From contig JBBSML010000023.1 of the NCBI GenBank assembly GCA_038233215.1, positions 1-39,415 on the forward strand: a stretch of DNA of 39,415 nt. The letters run 5' to 3'. The translations under genes were made by a program, and so were the position numbers. Positions 32,823 through 39,415 of this stretch are shown here, in pieces; position 1 is the stretch's first letter; the number at the start of each line of letters is the position of its first letter. Source of the DNA: JACDBZ01 sp038233215 (GTDB lineage: Bacteria; Chloroflexota; Limnocylindria; QHBO01). Below the pieces are notes generated by a model, which was not told the DNA's origin, did not search any database, and saw nothing but the letters and a program-made list of their open reading frames with translations.

Positions 32823-32839
32823 GCGGCCTTCGCGGCCGC
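32823..32839 (-). other. G+C-rich inverted repeat in the 131-bp gap before the foldase gene
   Basis: GCGGCC-TTCGC-GGCCGC forms a 6-bp stem with a 5-base loop. It lies between the end of the sugar-nucleotide operon (stop 32926) and the foldase ATG (32794). It is downstream of a possible foldase -10 (TAGCAT, 32858-32863), so it could be in that leader or end the operon. There is no T run. Confidence 0.3.
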
Positions 32840-32925
32840 TGGGCGGGGCGCGGCGCAATGCTAGCCGATGCGGTGGCCATGCGCATCCCGGGTGGCCGGT
32901 GCACATCACCAACGCCCGCGTCACG

Positions 32926-33714
32926 TCAACGACGGAACACCGCGTCACGAGTGGCGGCGATGCGCAACCGGATCACGAGCAGCAGGGCTTCTCGGACGAT
33001 CCCGCCGGTCATCTTCGAAGCCCCGGCCATACGCTCACGGAACACGATCGGGACCTGCATGACGCGCGCGCCACGCCGGTGCGCCCACCACGTAGTCTCC
33101 ACCTGGAAGCCATAGCCCGATCCAGAGGTCTCGCGCAGACGAATTGCTTCGAGCAGCTCCCGCCGCCAGGCCTTGAAGCCCCCGGTGAGGTCACGGTACG
33201 GCAACATGAGCACGGTCCGAGCGAACAGGGTCCCTCCGCGGCTGATGACCTTGCGATGCCAGGGCCAGCCGACCGTTGTCCCCCCGCGCATGTACCGCGT
33301 CCCCAGCACGAGGTCAGCGTCGCGCATGAGCGGCGCCAGCAGGCGCGGCAGGGCTGCGGGATCGTGGCTGAAATCGGCATCCATCTGGACGATGGCGCGT
33401 GCATCCGGGTGCTCCAGCACCCAGCGGAAGGCATCGCGGTAGGCGACGCCCAGGCCCTCTTTGCCCGGCCTGTGCAGGACCGATACGCGCGCCTCGCGCG
33501 CGGCGATCGTGTCAGCCAGCTCCCCGGTCCCATCGGGCGAGGCATCATCGACAACGAGGAGCGACCCTTCGGGAAGAGCGGCGAGGATGGCGGCCGCGAT
33601 CGGCTCGAGATTCTCGCGCTCGTTGTAGGTTGGCAGCACGACCCATACGCCACGCCCGGCGGCAAGGCCGACCGCGGGCGCCTCGGGTCCCGCGTCAGCG
33701 GCCGATGCCGACAT
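32926..33714 (-). CDS. GT2-family glycosyltransferase (dolichol-phosphate mannose synthase-like)
   Basis: The 262-residue protein starts MSASAADAG and has a GT-A fold: WVVLPTYNERENLEPI, LLVVDDASPDGTGELAD, a metal-binding DAD in VQMDADFSHDP, GTRYMRGGTT, and the closing LTGGFKAWRRELLEAI ... QVETTWWAHRRG. This is the DPM1-like form that loads a sugar onto polyprenyl phosphate. No C-terminal membrane helices are present, as in the short soluble subgroup. The ATG at 33714 overlaps the dehydrogenase gene by 20 bases. The longer frame upstream lies within that gene and is not protein-like. As last gene of the UDP-sugar operon it may use the nucleotide sugar made there, although a separate mannose or glucose donor is possible. 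Confidence 0.9.
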   Translation of the reverse strand: MSASAADAGPEAPAVGLAAGRGVWVVLPTYNERENLEPIAAAILAALPEGSLLVVDDASPDGTGELADTIAAREARVSVLHRPGKEGLGVAYRDAFRWVLEHPDARAIVQMDADFSHDPAALPRLLAPLMRDADLVLGTRYMRGGTTVGWPWHRKVISRGGTLFARTVLMLPYRDLTGGFKAWRRELLEAIRLRETSGSGYGFQVETTWWAHRRGARVMQVPIVFRERMAGASKMTGGIVREALLLVIRLRIAATRDAVFRR

Positions 33715-34972
33715 ACCCCACCCCGGCGCGGTCGTACGGCTCGCGCTCGATCGCGTTGCGGCCATCCACGAAGAGTTCGAGGCCCGCGATCGCGTCCGGC
33801 GCCATCTCGCGGTAGGCCTCGTGCGCGGCCTGCAGAACTGCGACGCGCATCGGCTCGCCGGACCCCAGGTCATAGGGCTCGAATCCGATGCGGCGCAGAT
33901 GATCGGCGTCGTAGTACGGATCATGTCCGTGGACCCGGGCTCCAGCCGCCAGCAGCTCGTCGCGGAGTCGGAACGCGGAGCTGAACGCATCCTCCCTGAC
34001 ATCGCCGCGATAGGCGACGCCGAGCACCAGGACGTTCTGGCCGTCCAGCGATCCGAGACGGTCCTCGATCATGTCGACGGTGAAGGCCCCCATGCCCTCG
34101 TTGATCTCGCGCGCGAGCGGCGGGATGCGCAGCTCCGGATCATCGTTGAACAGGAAGTGTGGGTACACCGGGATGCAGTGGCCGCCGACTCCGACGCCGG
34201 GTTGGTGGATGTGACTGTGCGGCTGCGAGTTGGCCGCGTCGATCACTTCGGTCACGTCGATGCCGTTGCGTGCCGCGAACTGCGCGAGCTCGTTCGCGTA
34301 CGCGATATTCACGTCGCGGTACGTCGTTTCAGCGAGCTTCGTCATCTCGGCCGCCTCCGCGCTGGCGACCGGCCGCACCTGCGCTTCGGGGTCGAGGACC
34401 GCCTCGTAGAACGCAACGGCGCGGCGCGTGCTCTCCGGGCTGGTGCCGCCCACGATCTTCGGATAGCGTCGAAGATCGAGGAAGACGCGGCCGACCAGTA
34501 CGCGCTCGGGACTGAATGCCAGGAACAGGCTCTCATCCAGGACCAGACCGCTGCCCTCCAACAGCATCGGGCCAAAGCGGCTGCGCGTCGTGCCGACAGG
34601 CAGCGTGGTCTCATAGATCACCAGCGCGCCGGCGCCCAGGTTGGCAGCGATGTCGCGCGTTGCGGCGTCGATCGGCCCGAAGTCGATCTGGCGATCGGCG
34701 TCCACGACGACCGGCACGATGACGACGATGACCTCCGAGTCCGCGAATCCCGAGGGCTCCTGCCAGGTGATCGCGCGCAGCCGGCCGCTTGCGACCAGCT
34801 GCGGCATGCGGTCGATCAATACCTGCTCGTCCCGGTGCGGCGAGTCGCCCCGGTTCAGGGATTCAACGAGCCGCGCTTCGACATCCACGCCTAGGACCTC
34901 GTGGCCACGCGACGCGTACTGCACCGCCAATGGCAACCCGATGTGGCCCAGGCCCACGACGGCGATCCTCAT
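33695..34972 (-). CDS. wbpA: UDP-HexNAc 6-dehydrogenase (WbpA/WecC family)
   Basis: This NAD-dependent enzyme oxidises C6 of a UDP-HexNAc to the uronic acid in two steps. The 425 residues begin RIAVVGLGHIGLPLAVQYA (NAD-binding GxGxxG). They contain YETTLPVGTT, LAFSPERVLVGR, KLAETTYRDVNIAYANELAQ and the catalytic Cys in GVGVGGHCIPVYPHF, and end with LVLGVAYRGDVREDAFSSAF. The VGGHCIPV form marks the UDP-GlcNAc/ManNAc dehydrogenase subgroup. In this operon it most likely acts on UDP-GlcNAc (WbpA role) rather than UDP-ManNAc (WecC role), because the oxidase, aminotransferase and acetyltransferase of the Wbp route are adjacent. ATG 34972 overlaps the oxidoreductase stop as ATGA. Confidence 0.92.
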   Translation of the reverse strand: MRIAVVGLGHIGLPLAVQYASRGHEVLGVDVEARLVESLNRGDSPHRDEQVLIDRMPQLVASGRLRAITWQEPSGFADSEVIVVIVPVVVDADRQIDFGPIDAATRDIAANLGAGALVIYETTLPVGTTRSRFGPMLLEGSGLVLDESLFLAFSPERVLVGRVFLDLRRYPKIVGGTSPESTRRAVAFYEAVLDPEAQVRPVASAEAAEMTKLAETTYRDVNIAYANELAQFAARNGIDVTEVIDAANSQPHSHIHQPGVGVGGHCIPVYPHFLFNDDPELRIPPLAREINEGMGAFTVDMIEDRLGSLDGQNVLVLGVAYRGDVREDAFSSAFRLRDELLAAGARVHGHDPYYDADHLRRIGFEPYDLGSGEPMRVAVLQAAHEAYREMAPDAIAGLELFVDGRNAIEREPYDRAGVGYVGIGR

Positions 34973-36024
34973 GCCATCGCCTCCGCCAGCTCTGCGCCGG
35001 CGATCACTCGCCCGGTTCGTGCCGACGCAACCATTGCGCGTGCCAGCAGCAACGCCACCATCGCGTCCAGGGGGTCCACCGGCGGCGGACCTCCGTCTCG
35101 CACGGCACGCGCGAACTCGTCCAACTCGACGGTCAGTGGCTCGGCACGGCGGATCGAGTGACGCGTCATCTCGCCCTCGGCGACCGACGTGATCGGCGCG
35201 CCGAATTCATCCGCGCCGTGGTTCTCCCACAACTGGTCCGCATCCGGGTTCGCATAGAACACGAGATCCTGCGCGATGTAGTTCGCCACGTAGAAACCGC
35301 GCTCTCCAGTCACGGTCAGCGTCCGTCGCTTTGTGGCCGTCAGCCAGTTGATGTTCAGAATGCCGACCACCCCGTTCTCGAACTTGATGATGCCGTTGAA
35401 CAGATCCTCGTGATCGGTGTGGATGCGCTTCTCGGCCTCCGCGTAGATGCGGATCGGCTCAGATCCGACGAGGTAGCGCATGACGTCAATGTCGTGCGGG
35501 GCCAGGTCGACGACCACGCCGACATCGCGGATGCGGGCCGGGAACGGTCCGAGCCGGGTGGCGCTGACCTGGAAGATACGGCCCAGCTCACCGGCTTCGA
35601 GGCGGCGGCGCAGCTCGCGGATGGCGGGATTGAAGCGCTCGATGTGGCCGACGGTGAGCATCCGCCCGGCGTCCGCCGCGGCGTCGATCATCGCCCTGGC
35701 CTCCTCGCGCGTCGCCGCGATCGGCTTCTCCACCAGGACGTTGGCTCCGGCGCTCAGCGCGGCCAGCGTCACCGGAAGGTGCAGACTGGTGGGCGCCACG
35801 ATGCTGACGAGGTCGAGCCGCTCTTCCGTGAACATTCGCTCGGCATCCTCGTATCCCCGCGCCTGGCGTCCGGTCGTTGCACGCTCGACGGCAGCCGGAT
35901 TTGGGTCGGCAACCGCCACGAGCTCGACGCCATGGATCGATTCATCCCACACGCGCACGTGGTTGCGGCCCATCATCCCGAGTCCGACGACGCCGGCGCG
36001 TAATTGCGCCTGACCCCCGCTCAT
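34969..36024 (-). CDS. wbpB: Gfo/Idh/MocA oxidoreductase (WbpB/WlbA-like, UDP-GlcNAcA 3-dehydrogenase)
   Basis: The 351-residue protein has an N-terminal Rossmann fold (RAGVVGLGMMGRNHVRVW), the family EKP motif in ANVLVEKPIAATREEA with its Lys, and a C-terminal alpha/beta dimer domain (VGVVVDLAPHDIDVMRYLVG, with the HDID pattern common in sugar oxidoreductases). In the Wbp/Wlb route this enzyme oxidises C3 of UDP-GlcNAcA so that an amino group can be placed there. The assignment rests on the operon: a PLP aminotransferase lies immediately upstream and a UDP-HexNAc dehydrogenase immediately downstream. Both junctions are ATGA overlaps (36021-36024 and 34969-34972). Confidence 0.88.
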   Translation of the reverse strand: MSGGQAQLRAGVVGLGMMGRNHVRVWDESIHGVELVAVADPNPAAVERATTGRQARGYEDAERMFTEERLDLVSIVAPTSLHLPVTLAALSAGANVLVEKPIAATREEARAMIDAAADAGRMLTVGHIERFNPAIRELRRRLEAGELGRIFQVSATRLGPFPARIRDVGVVVDLAPHDIDVMRYLVGSEPIRIYAEAEKRIHTDHEDLFNGIIKFENGVVGILNINWLTATKRRTLTVTGERGFYVANYIAQDLVFYANPDADQLWENHGADEFGAPITSVAEGEMTRHSIRRAEPLTVELDEFARAVRDGGPPPVDPLDAMVALLLARAMVASARTGRVIAGAELAEAMA

Positions 36025-37127
36025 GTACCTGCCCCGTCCGTCTCCAGCGGGCCGAGATCCGCGGCGACGGCCTTGACCGCCGCGATGACCGCGGTCACCT
36101 CTTGGTCACTGAGCGACGGGTGCACCGGAATGCTGAGCACCTGGGCAGTGAGCCGATCCGTCACCGGCATCGACTCGGCTCCGTAGCCAAGCGCGAGATA
36201 CGGCTTCTGGCGGTGGACCGGGATCGGGTAGTAGATCGCGGCTCCGACACCACGGCCCTTGAGGGCCTCCGCGAACGCATCGCGTTGGTTCACGCGCAGG
36301 GTGTACTGGTGATAGACGTGGGTCGCGTTTGGCCGCACGCTCGGGGTGATCACGCCGCGCAGTTCCGTGTCGTAGCGCGCGGCGATCTCACGGCGCCGAT
36401 GGTTGTTGACTGGCAGCTTCGCCAACTGTGCGAGGCCGATCGCAGCGGCGATATCGGTCATCCGGAAGTTGTAGCCGATCACCTCATGGTGGTAGCGCAC
36501 CTTCATCCCATGCTCGCGCAACAGGCGGACGCGCTCGGCCAGCTCACCGTCATCGGTGGTCAGCATGCCGCCCTCGCCGGTCGTCATATTCTTGGTCGGG
36601 TAGAAGCTGAATGTGCCGGCCCCCCAGGTTCCGCTCCGCCGGTCGCCGATGGCGGCGCCATGCGCTTGGCAGGCGTCCTCCACGATCGCCAGGCCGTGCC
36701 GCGCCGCGATCTCGGCGATGGCGTTCATATCGGCCGGCTGACCGTAGAGGCTGACCGGCATGATCGCCCGCGTCCGCTCGGTGACCGCGGCGTCGATCAG
36801 CGAGGGGTCGATGCAGAAGTCGCGCTCGGCGATATCGACGAAGACGGGTCGGGCACCCGTGTACAGGATGCTGTTCGCGCTGGCGATGAAGGTGAACGGG
36901 ACCGTGATCACCTCGTCACCGGGGCCAACCCCATGGCCGAGCAGGGCAAGGTGCAGCGCGGTCGTCCCGGAGCTGGTGGCGACGGCGTGATCGACGCCGA
37001 CGAACGCGGCGAACTGCTCCTCCAGCTCGCACACGCGGGGCCCCTGAGCCAGGGACCCGGACGCCATCGCCTCCCAGACGCGTTGCTTCTCCTCCTCGTC
37101 CATCTGCGGGCGGGCAATGGGAATCAC
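36021..37127 (-). CDS. wbpE: DegT/DnrJ/EryC1 aminotransferase (WbpE/WlbC-like)
   Basis: This is a PLP-dependent sugar aminotransferase of 368 residues. It shows IPIARPQMDEEEKQRVWEAM at the start, then ATSSGTTALHLALLGHGVGPGDEVI, VSLYGQPADMNAIAEIA, EDACQAHGA and the Schiff-base Lys in SFYPTKNMTTGEGGM. The closing half has GYNFRMTDIAAAIGLAQL and YPIPVHRQKPY. It would transfer an amino group from glutamate to the 3-keto sugar made by the neighbouring Gfo/Idh enzyme. The GTG start overlaps the epimerase stop as GTGA (37124-37127). Related enzymes make 4-amino sugars, so the position of amination is inferred from the operon. Confidence 0.93.
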   Translation of the reverse strand: MIPIARPQMDEEEKQRVWEAMASGSLAQGPRVCELEEQFAAFVGVDHAVATSSGTTALHLALLGHGVGPGDEVITVPFTFIASANSILYTGARPVFVDIAERDFCIDPSLIDAAVTERTRAIMPVSLYGQPADMNAIAEIAARHGLAIVEDACQAHGAAIGDRRSGTWGAGTFSFYPTKNMTTGEGGMLTTDDGELAERVRLLREHGMKVRYHHEVIGYNFRMTDIAAAIGLAQLAKLPVNNHRRREIAARYDTELRGVITPSVRPNATHVYHQYTLRVNQRDAFAEALKGRGVGAAIYYPIPVHRQKPYLALGYGAESMPVTDRLTAQVLSIPVHPSLSDQEVTAVIAAVKAVAADLGPLETDGAGT

Positions 37128-38242
37128 CAGACCATTCCCTCCTGCGGTATGCGCTCTTCGAGAGCGCCAGCATGGTGTTGTTCCAGCGCCACAACGATCC
37201 GGGCGGCGGTGGCGCCATCACCGTAGAGGACGGGTCGCGCCCTGTCGCGGCCTATGAACGCTTCATCGGCCAATGCCGCGCGCACCGCCCCGGGGTCATC
37301 GTTCGCCACTCGGTTCCAGCCGGCCTCGACCGTCTCGACCCACTCGGTCTCGGATCGCAAGGTGATGCAGGGAACGCCGGACAGGTAGGCCTCCTTCTGG
37401 ACGCCACCCGAGTCCGTCGCGATGAGGTCGGCGCGCGCCTCGAGCGCCACCATCGCGAGGTATCCGACCGGGTCGATCGGAATCACGTTCGACGGCAGCG
37501 TGCCGCCGCCGCCGGCGAGCAAAGCCCGGGTGCGTGGATGGACCGGGAAGATGACGGGAAGGTCGATGGCCATGCCCCTCAGGATGGCGCGGAAGCGGGC
37601 CCGGTCGTCCACGTTCTCGGCACGATGCATCGTCAGGAGCACAAAGCGTTCGAGTCCGCGCGCTTCTTCCGGGAGATGATCCTCGGATCGTTCTGCCGCC
37701 CAGGCATGGGCATCGACCATGACGTCGCCCACGAGCTCCGCTCGATCCCCAAGGCCCTCACGAGCGAGATGCGCCATGGCCGTCTCGGTCGGCGCGAGCA
37801 ACAGGTCTGCGAGGTGATCGGCGACGATGCGATTGCGCTCTTCGGGCATGCGCGTGTTGAACGATCGGAGTCCGGCCTCGACGTGCGCCAGCCAGGGGCG
37901 TTGGCCATCCGGGTAGATCAGCTTGCTGGCGACGACCGCGGCGGCCAGCGTCGAGTTCGTATCACCGTAGACGAGCACCCCGTCCGGCGCGTGGCCGAGC
38001 ATCACCGTCTCGAGCCGACGCATCATCTCGCCGGTCATTGCGCCGTGCGTCCCGCTGCCGACCCCGAGGTTCACGTTCGGCTCGGGGATCTCGAGGTCGC
38101 GGAAGAACGAGCCGCTCATGGCCTCGTCGTAGTGCTGACCGGTGTGTACCAGGATCTCCTCGTGATCGATGCGAAGCGCGCGACTGACCGGGGCCGCCTT
38201 GACGAACTGGGGGCGCGCACCAACGACGGTCAGGACCCTCAC
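37124..38242 (-). CDS. wbpI: Non-hydrolysing UDP-HexNAc 2-epimerase (WbpI/WecB family)
   Basis: The protein of 372 residues has the GT-B-like fold of WecB. It begins VRVLTVVGARPQFVKAAPVSRAL, then HTGQHYDEAMSGSFF, VYGDTNSTLAAAVVA, AHVEAGLRSFNTRMPEERNR, LTMHRAENVDD, IFPVHPRTR and TDSGGVQKEAYLSGVPCITLRSETEW. The His, Asp and Glu positions of these epimerases are present. In the Wbp pathway the substrate would be UDP-GlcNAc(3NAc)A, inverted at C2 to the manno form; alternatively UDP-GlcNAc. GTG 38242 has GGAGG spaced 8 and overlaps the acetyltransferase stop as GTGA. The longer frame upstream is within that gene. Confidence 0.92.
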   Translation of the reverse strand: MRVLTVVGARPQFVKAAPVSRALRIDHEEILVHTGQHYDEAMSGSFFRDLEIPEPNVNLGVGSGTHGAMTGEMMRRLETVMLGHAPDGVLVYGDTNSTLAAAVVASKLIYPDGQRPWLAHVEAGLRSFNTRMPEERNRIVADHLADLLLAPTETAMAHLAREGLGDRAELVGDVMVDAHAWAAERSEDHLPEEARGLERFVLLTMHRAENVDDRARFRAILRGMAIDLPVIFPVHPRTRALLAGGGGTLPSNVIPIDPVGYLAMVALEARADLIATDSGGVQKEAYLSGVPCITLRSETEWVETVEAGWNRVANDDPGAVRAALADEAFIGRDRARPVLYGDGATAARIVVALEQHHAGALEERIPQEGMVW

Positions 38243-38838
38243 CCGGCATCCTCCGCGGGGACGTTCACACCACAGGCTGGACACGTGCCCGCGAACGGGT
38301 GGCCATCAGGGCCGTCGGGCACGGTCTGACCGCATGTGCAGGCGCTGCCGAGCCGTCGTGCCGGATTGCCGATGACAAGCTCGTGATCAGCGACATCGCG
38401 AGTGACCACACTTCCAGAGCCGACCATCGCCCAGGCACCGATGGTGATCCCCGGCAGAATCGTGCTGTTCGCGCCGAGCGCGGCGCCGTGTCGCACGAGG
38501 ATGGGAGAGACCTTCCAGTCGTCATCGCCCCTGAGCGATCCGTCCGCGTTGATGGCTCGTGGCAGGCGGTCATTCGTGAAGCAGACGTGCGGACCGATGA
38601 AGACGCCATCCTCCAGCGTCACGCCATGGAACAGGCTGACGTTGTTCTGGATCTTGCAACGGTCGCCGATGATCACGGCAGTATCGACGTACACGTTCTT
38701 GCCGATCACGCAACCCGCGCCGATGCGGGCGCCCTCCCGCACCTGTGCCTGGTTCCAAATTTTCGTTCCCGGACCGATGATGGCATCGGGCGCGACCTCG
38801 GCCGTCGCGTGGATGCGCACGTTCGTACGCTCGGTCAT
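38239..38838 (-). CDS. wbpD: Left-handed beta-helix N-acetyltransferase (WbpD/WlbB-like) with C-terminal Cys-rich tail
   Basis: ATG 38838 has AAGGAG spaced 6 and gives 199 residues. Hexapeptide repeats run through the protein (APDAIIGPGTKIWNQAQV, IGAGCVIGKNVYVDTAVIIG, VFIGPHVCFTNDRLPRA, ALGANSTILPGITIGAWAMVGSGSVVTRDV). They are interrupted by the FTNDRLPRA loop typical of UDP-3-amino-sugar N-acetyltransferases. The enzyme would acetylate the 3-amino group with acetyl-CoA. After GNPARR the tail has CTCG and, about 17 residues later, CPACG, so four Cys could bind zinc. It is the first gene of the operon. A TAGTAT lies at 38859-38864. Confidence 0.92.
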   Translation of the reverse strand: MTERTNVRIHATAEVAPDAIIGPGTKIWNQAQVREGARIGAGCVIGKNVYVDTAVIIGDRCKIQNNVSLFHGVTLEDGVFIGPHVCFTNDRLPRAINADGSLRGDDDWKVSPILVRHGAALGANSTILPGITIGAWAMVGSGSVVTRDVADHELVIGNPARRLGSACTCGQTVPDGPDGHPFAGTCPACGVNVPAEDAG

Positions 38839-38858
38839 GCGTTCTCCTTGGGCGCCCC

Positions 38859-38864
38859 ATACTA
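38859..38864 (-). promoter_or_regulatory. Candidate -10 (TAGTAT) of the UDP-sugar operon
   Basis: TAGTAT on the minus strand lies 20 bases before ATG 38838, in the 33-base gap after mreC. The leader would be about 13 bases and would contain the AAGGAG ribosome-binding site. Read-through from mreC is also possible. Confidence 0.4.
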
Positions 38865-38871
38865 CCGGCAC

Positions 38872-39415
38872 TCACCCCTGGCTGAAGTCGCGGACGATCA
38901 GCAGACGCTCGATGGTTGCCGGATCGAATGCGGGCCGCACGAAGGCGGTCTGGGTCAACGCGTTTGGGTCCGGCTCGACCGCCTGGATGCGGCCGATGAG
39001 GAGTCCCCCCGGGTAGCCGCTCGCCTCCTCGCCAAGGGTGAGGCCGGCGCTGACGATCGTGCCGCCGACCTCCAGCGACTCGGTGACGGGCACGTTGACC
39101 ATGACCAGCTGCCCGCCCGGCTGGCCCCGGATTTCGCCCAGGGCTCGGCTGGCCTGGTCGACCGCGATGACGACCGAACGAGTGTCCACGATCAGGCGCA
39201 CGCGGGCCGTGTCGTCGTTGACCGCCACGACGGTTCCCGCCAGCGCCCCCGCGCCATCGGCGTTGCCCACCACAGGCATGCCGACCGCAAGTCCCTGATC
39301 GGTCCCGGCGTCGATCCCGACCTCCCAGGCCAGGTTCGACGGGTCGCGGCTGATGACGCGCACCGGCAGGAGCTCCATGTCGAGCGCGTCGCTGATCCCC
39401 AGGAGCTGGCGCAGC
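38872..39415 (-). CDS. mreC: Rod-shape protein MreC, C-terminal part (5' end beyond the window)
   Basis: The frame is open to the window edge; upstream of the internal ATG at 39378 it reads LRQLLGISDALDMELLPVRV, the LRxLLGI link after the MreC coiled coil. The ~181 visible residues are the extracytoplasmic beta-barrel part: VISRDPSNLAWEVGIDAGTDQGLAVGMPVVG (MreC signature with I..G...G...GM.V), AGTVVAVNDDTARVRLIVD, GTIVSAGLTLGEEASGYPGGLLIGRI and a final RDFSQG. MreC scaffolds the elongation machinery of peptidoglycan synthesis with MreB and MreD. Its usual order is mreB-mreC-mreD; mreD is not downstream here, where the UDP-sugar operon starts 33 bases later. Confidence 0.85.
   Translation of the reverse strand, partial: LRQLLGISDALDMELLPVRVISRDPSNLAWEVGIDAGTDQGLAVGMPVVGNADGAGALAGTVVAVNDDTARVRLIVDTRSVVIAVDQASRALGEIRGQPGGQLVMVNVPVTESLEVGGTIVSAGLTLGEEASGYPGGLLIGRIQAVEPDPNALTQTAFVRPAFDPATIERLLIVRDFSQG

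Noticed and set aside
30683..33115. Open frame of 810 codons on the plus strand
   Set aside because: It is antisense to mazG and the parvulin foldase. No domain is recognisable, and the stop-poor frame follows from the high G+C of the coding strand.
33695..34972. Assignment of the dehydrogenase to enterobacterial common antigen (WecC)
   Set aside because: The neighbouring Gfo/Idh oxidase, aminotransferase and 3-N-acetyltransferase are not part of that pathway and point to the Wbp route.

Overview
The window is about two-thirds G+C and densely packed. No gap between genes exceeds about 210 bases, and many adjacent genes overlap by an ATGA or GTGA. The gene set combines class I-alpha glutamine synthetase, LytR-CpsA-Psr (LCP) proteins with extra membrane segments, secreted enzymes ending in cell-wall-binding type 2 (CWB2) repeats, an RNase PH/RdgB pair, a YabN-like MazG and a ResB-like protein. 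This suggests a free-living bacterium with a peptidoglycan wall. A Chloroflexota lineage (Limnocylindria/Ellin6529-like) is my best guess, from gene content only. Many genes start 6-12 bases after a TANNNT hexamer and lack a Shine-Dalgarno sequence, which suggests common leaderless or very short-leader transcripts.

Layout. 1-1479 (minus): the first 38 codons of serA and an LCP protein. 1588-2121 (plus): ppa. 2126-4208 (minus): two GT4 glycosyltransferases. 4231-5730 (plus): a Wzx-like flippase. 5740-12751 (minus): a run from cystathionine synthase/lyase through resB, a PucR-type regulator and glnA to two more glycosyltransferases. A perfect 19-bp palindrome lies between the regulator and glnA. 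12815-14008 (plus): a DUF3048 lipid- or membrane-anchored surface protein. 14017-15585 (minus): a membrane diguanylate cyclase. 15766-17241 (plus): a second LCP protein. 17238-18191 (minus): a WecA/TagO-type initiating glycosyl-1-phosphate transferase, preceded by tRNA-Pro(UGG).

18427-28625 (minus): four large secreted proteins, each ending in exactly three CWB2 repeats. They are a subtilase, a CAP-domain protein, a GH18 glycosidase and a protein with an unrecognised N-terminal domain. That last domain has a His-Gly plus Cys arrangement recalling clan CD peptidases. rdgB and rph sit between the first and second of the four.

28754-32794 (minus): a GT4 glycosyltransferase, a MazG protein carrying only the C-terminal half of the YabN methylase domain, and a triple-parvulin foldase. 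32926-38838 (minus): a compact operon holding all five activities of the WbpA/B/E/D/I route to UDP-2,3-diacetamido-2,3-dideoxy-mannuronic acid, followed by a GT2 transferase. 38872-39415 (minus): the C-terminal part of mreC.

Reading across the window, one theme dominates: build a wall polymer (initiating transferase, sugar-nucleotide pathway, glycosyltransferases, flippase), attach it to peptidoglycan (two LCP proteins), and dock secreted enzymes on it (twelve CWB2 repeats). In Clostridioides difficile CWB2 domains bind an anionic wall polysaccharide. That the polymer made here is the ligand of the CWB2 proteins here is an inference.
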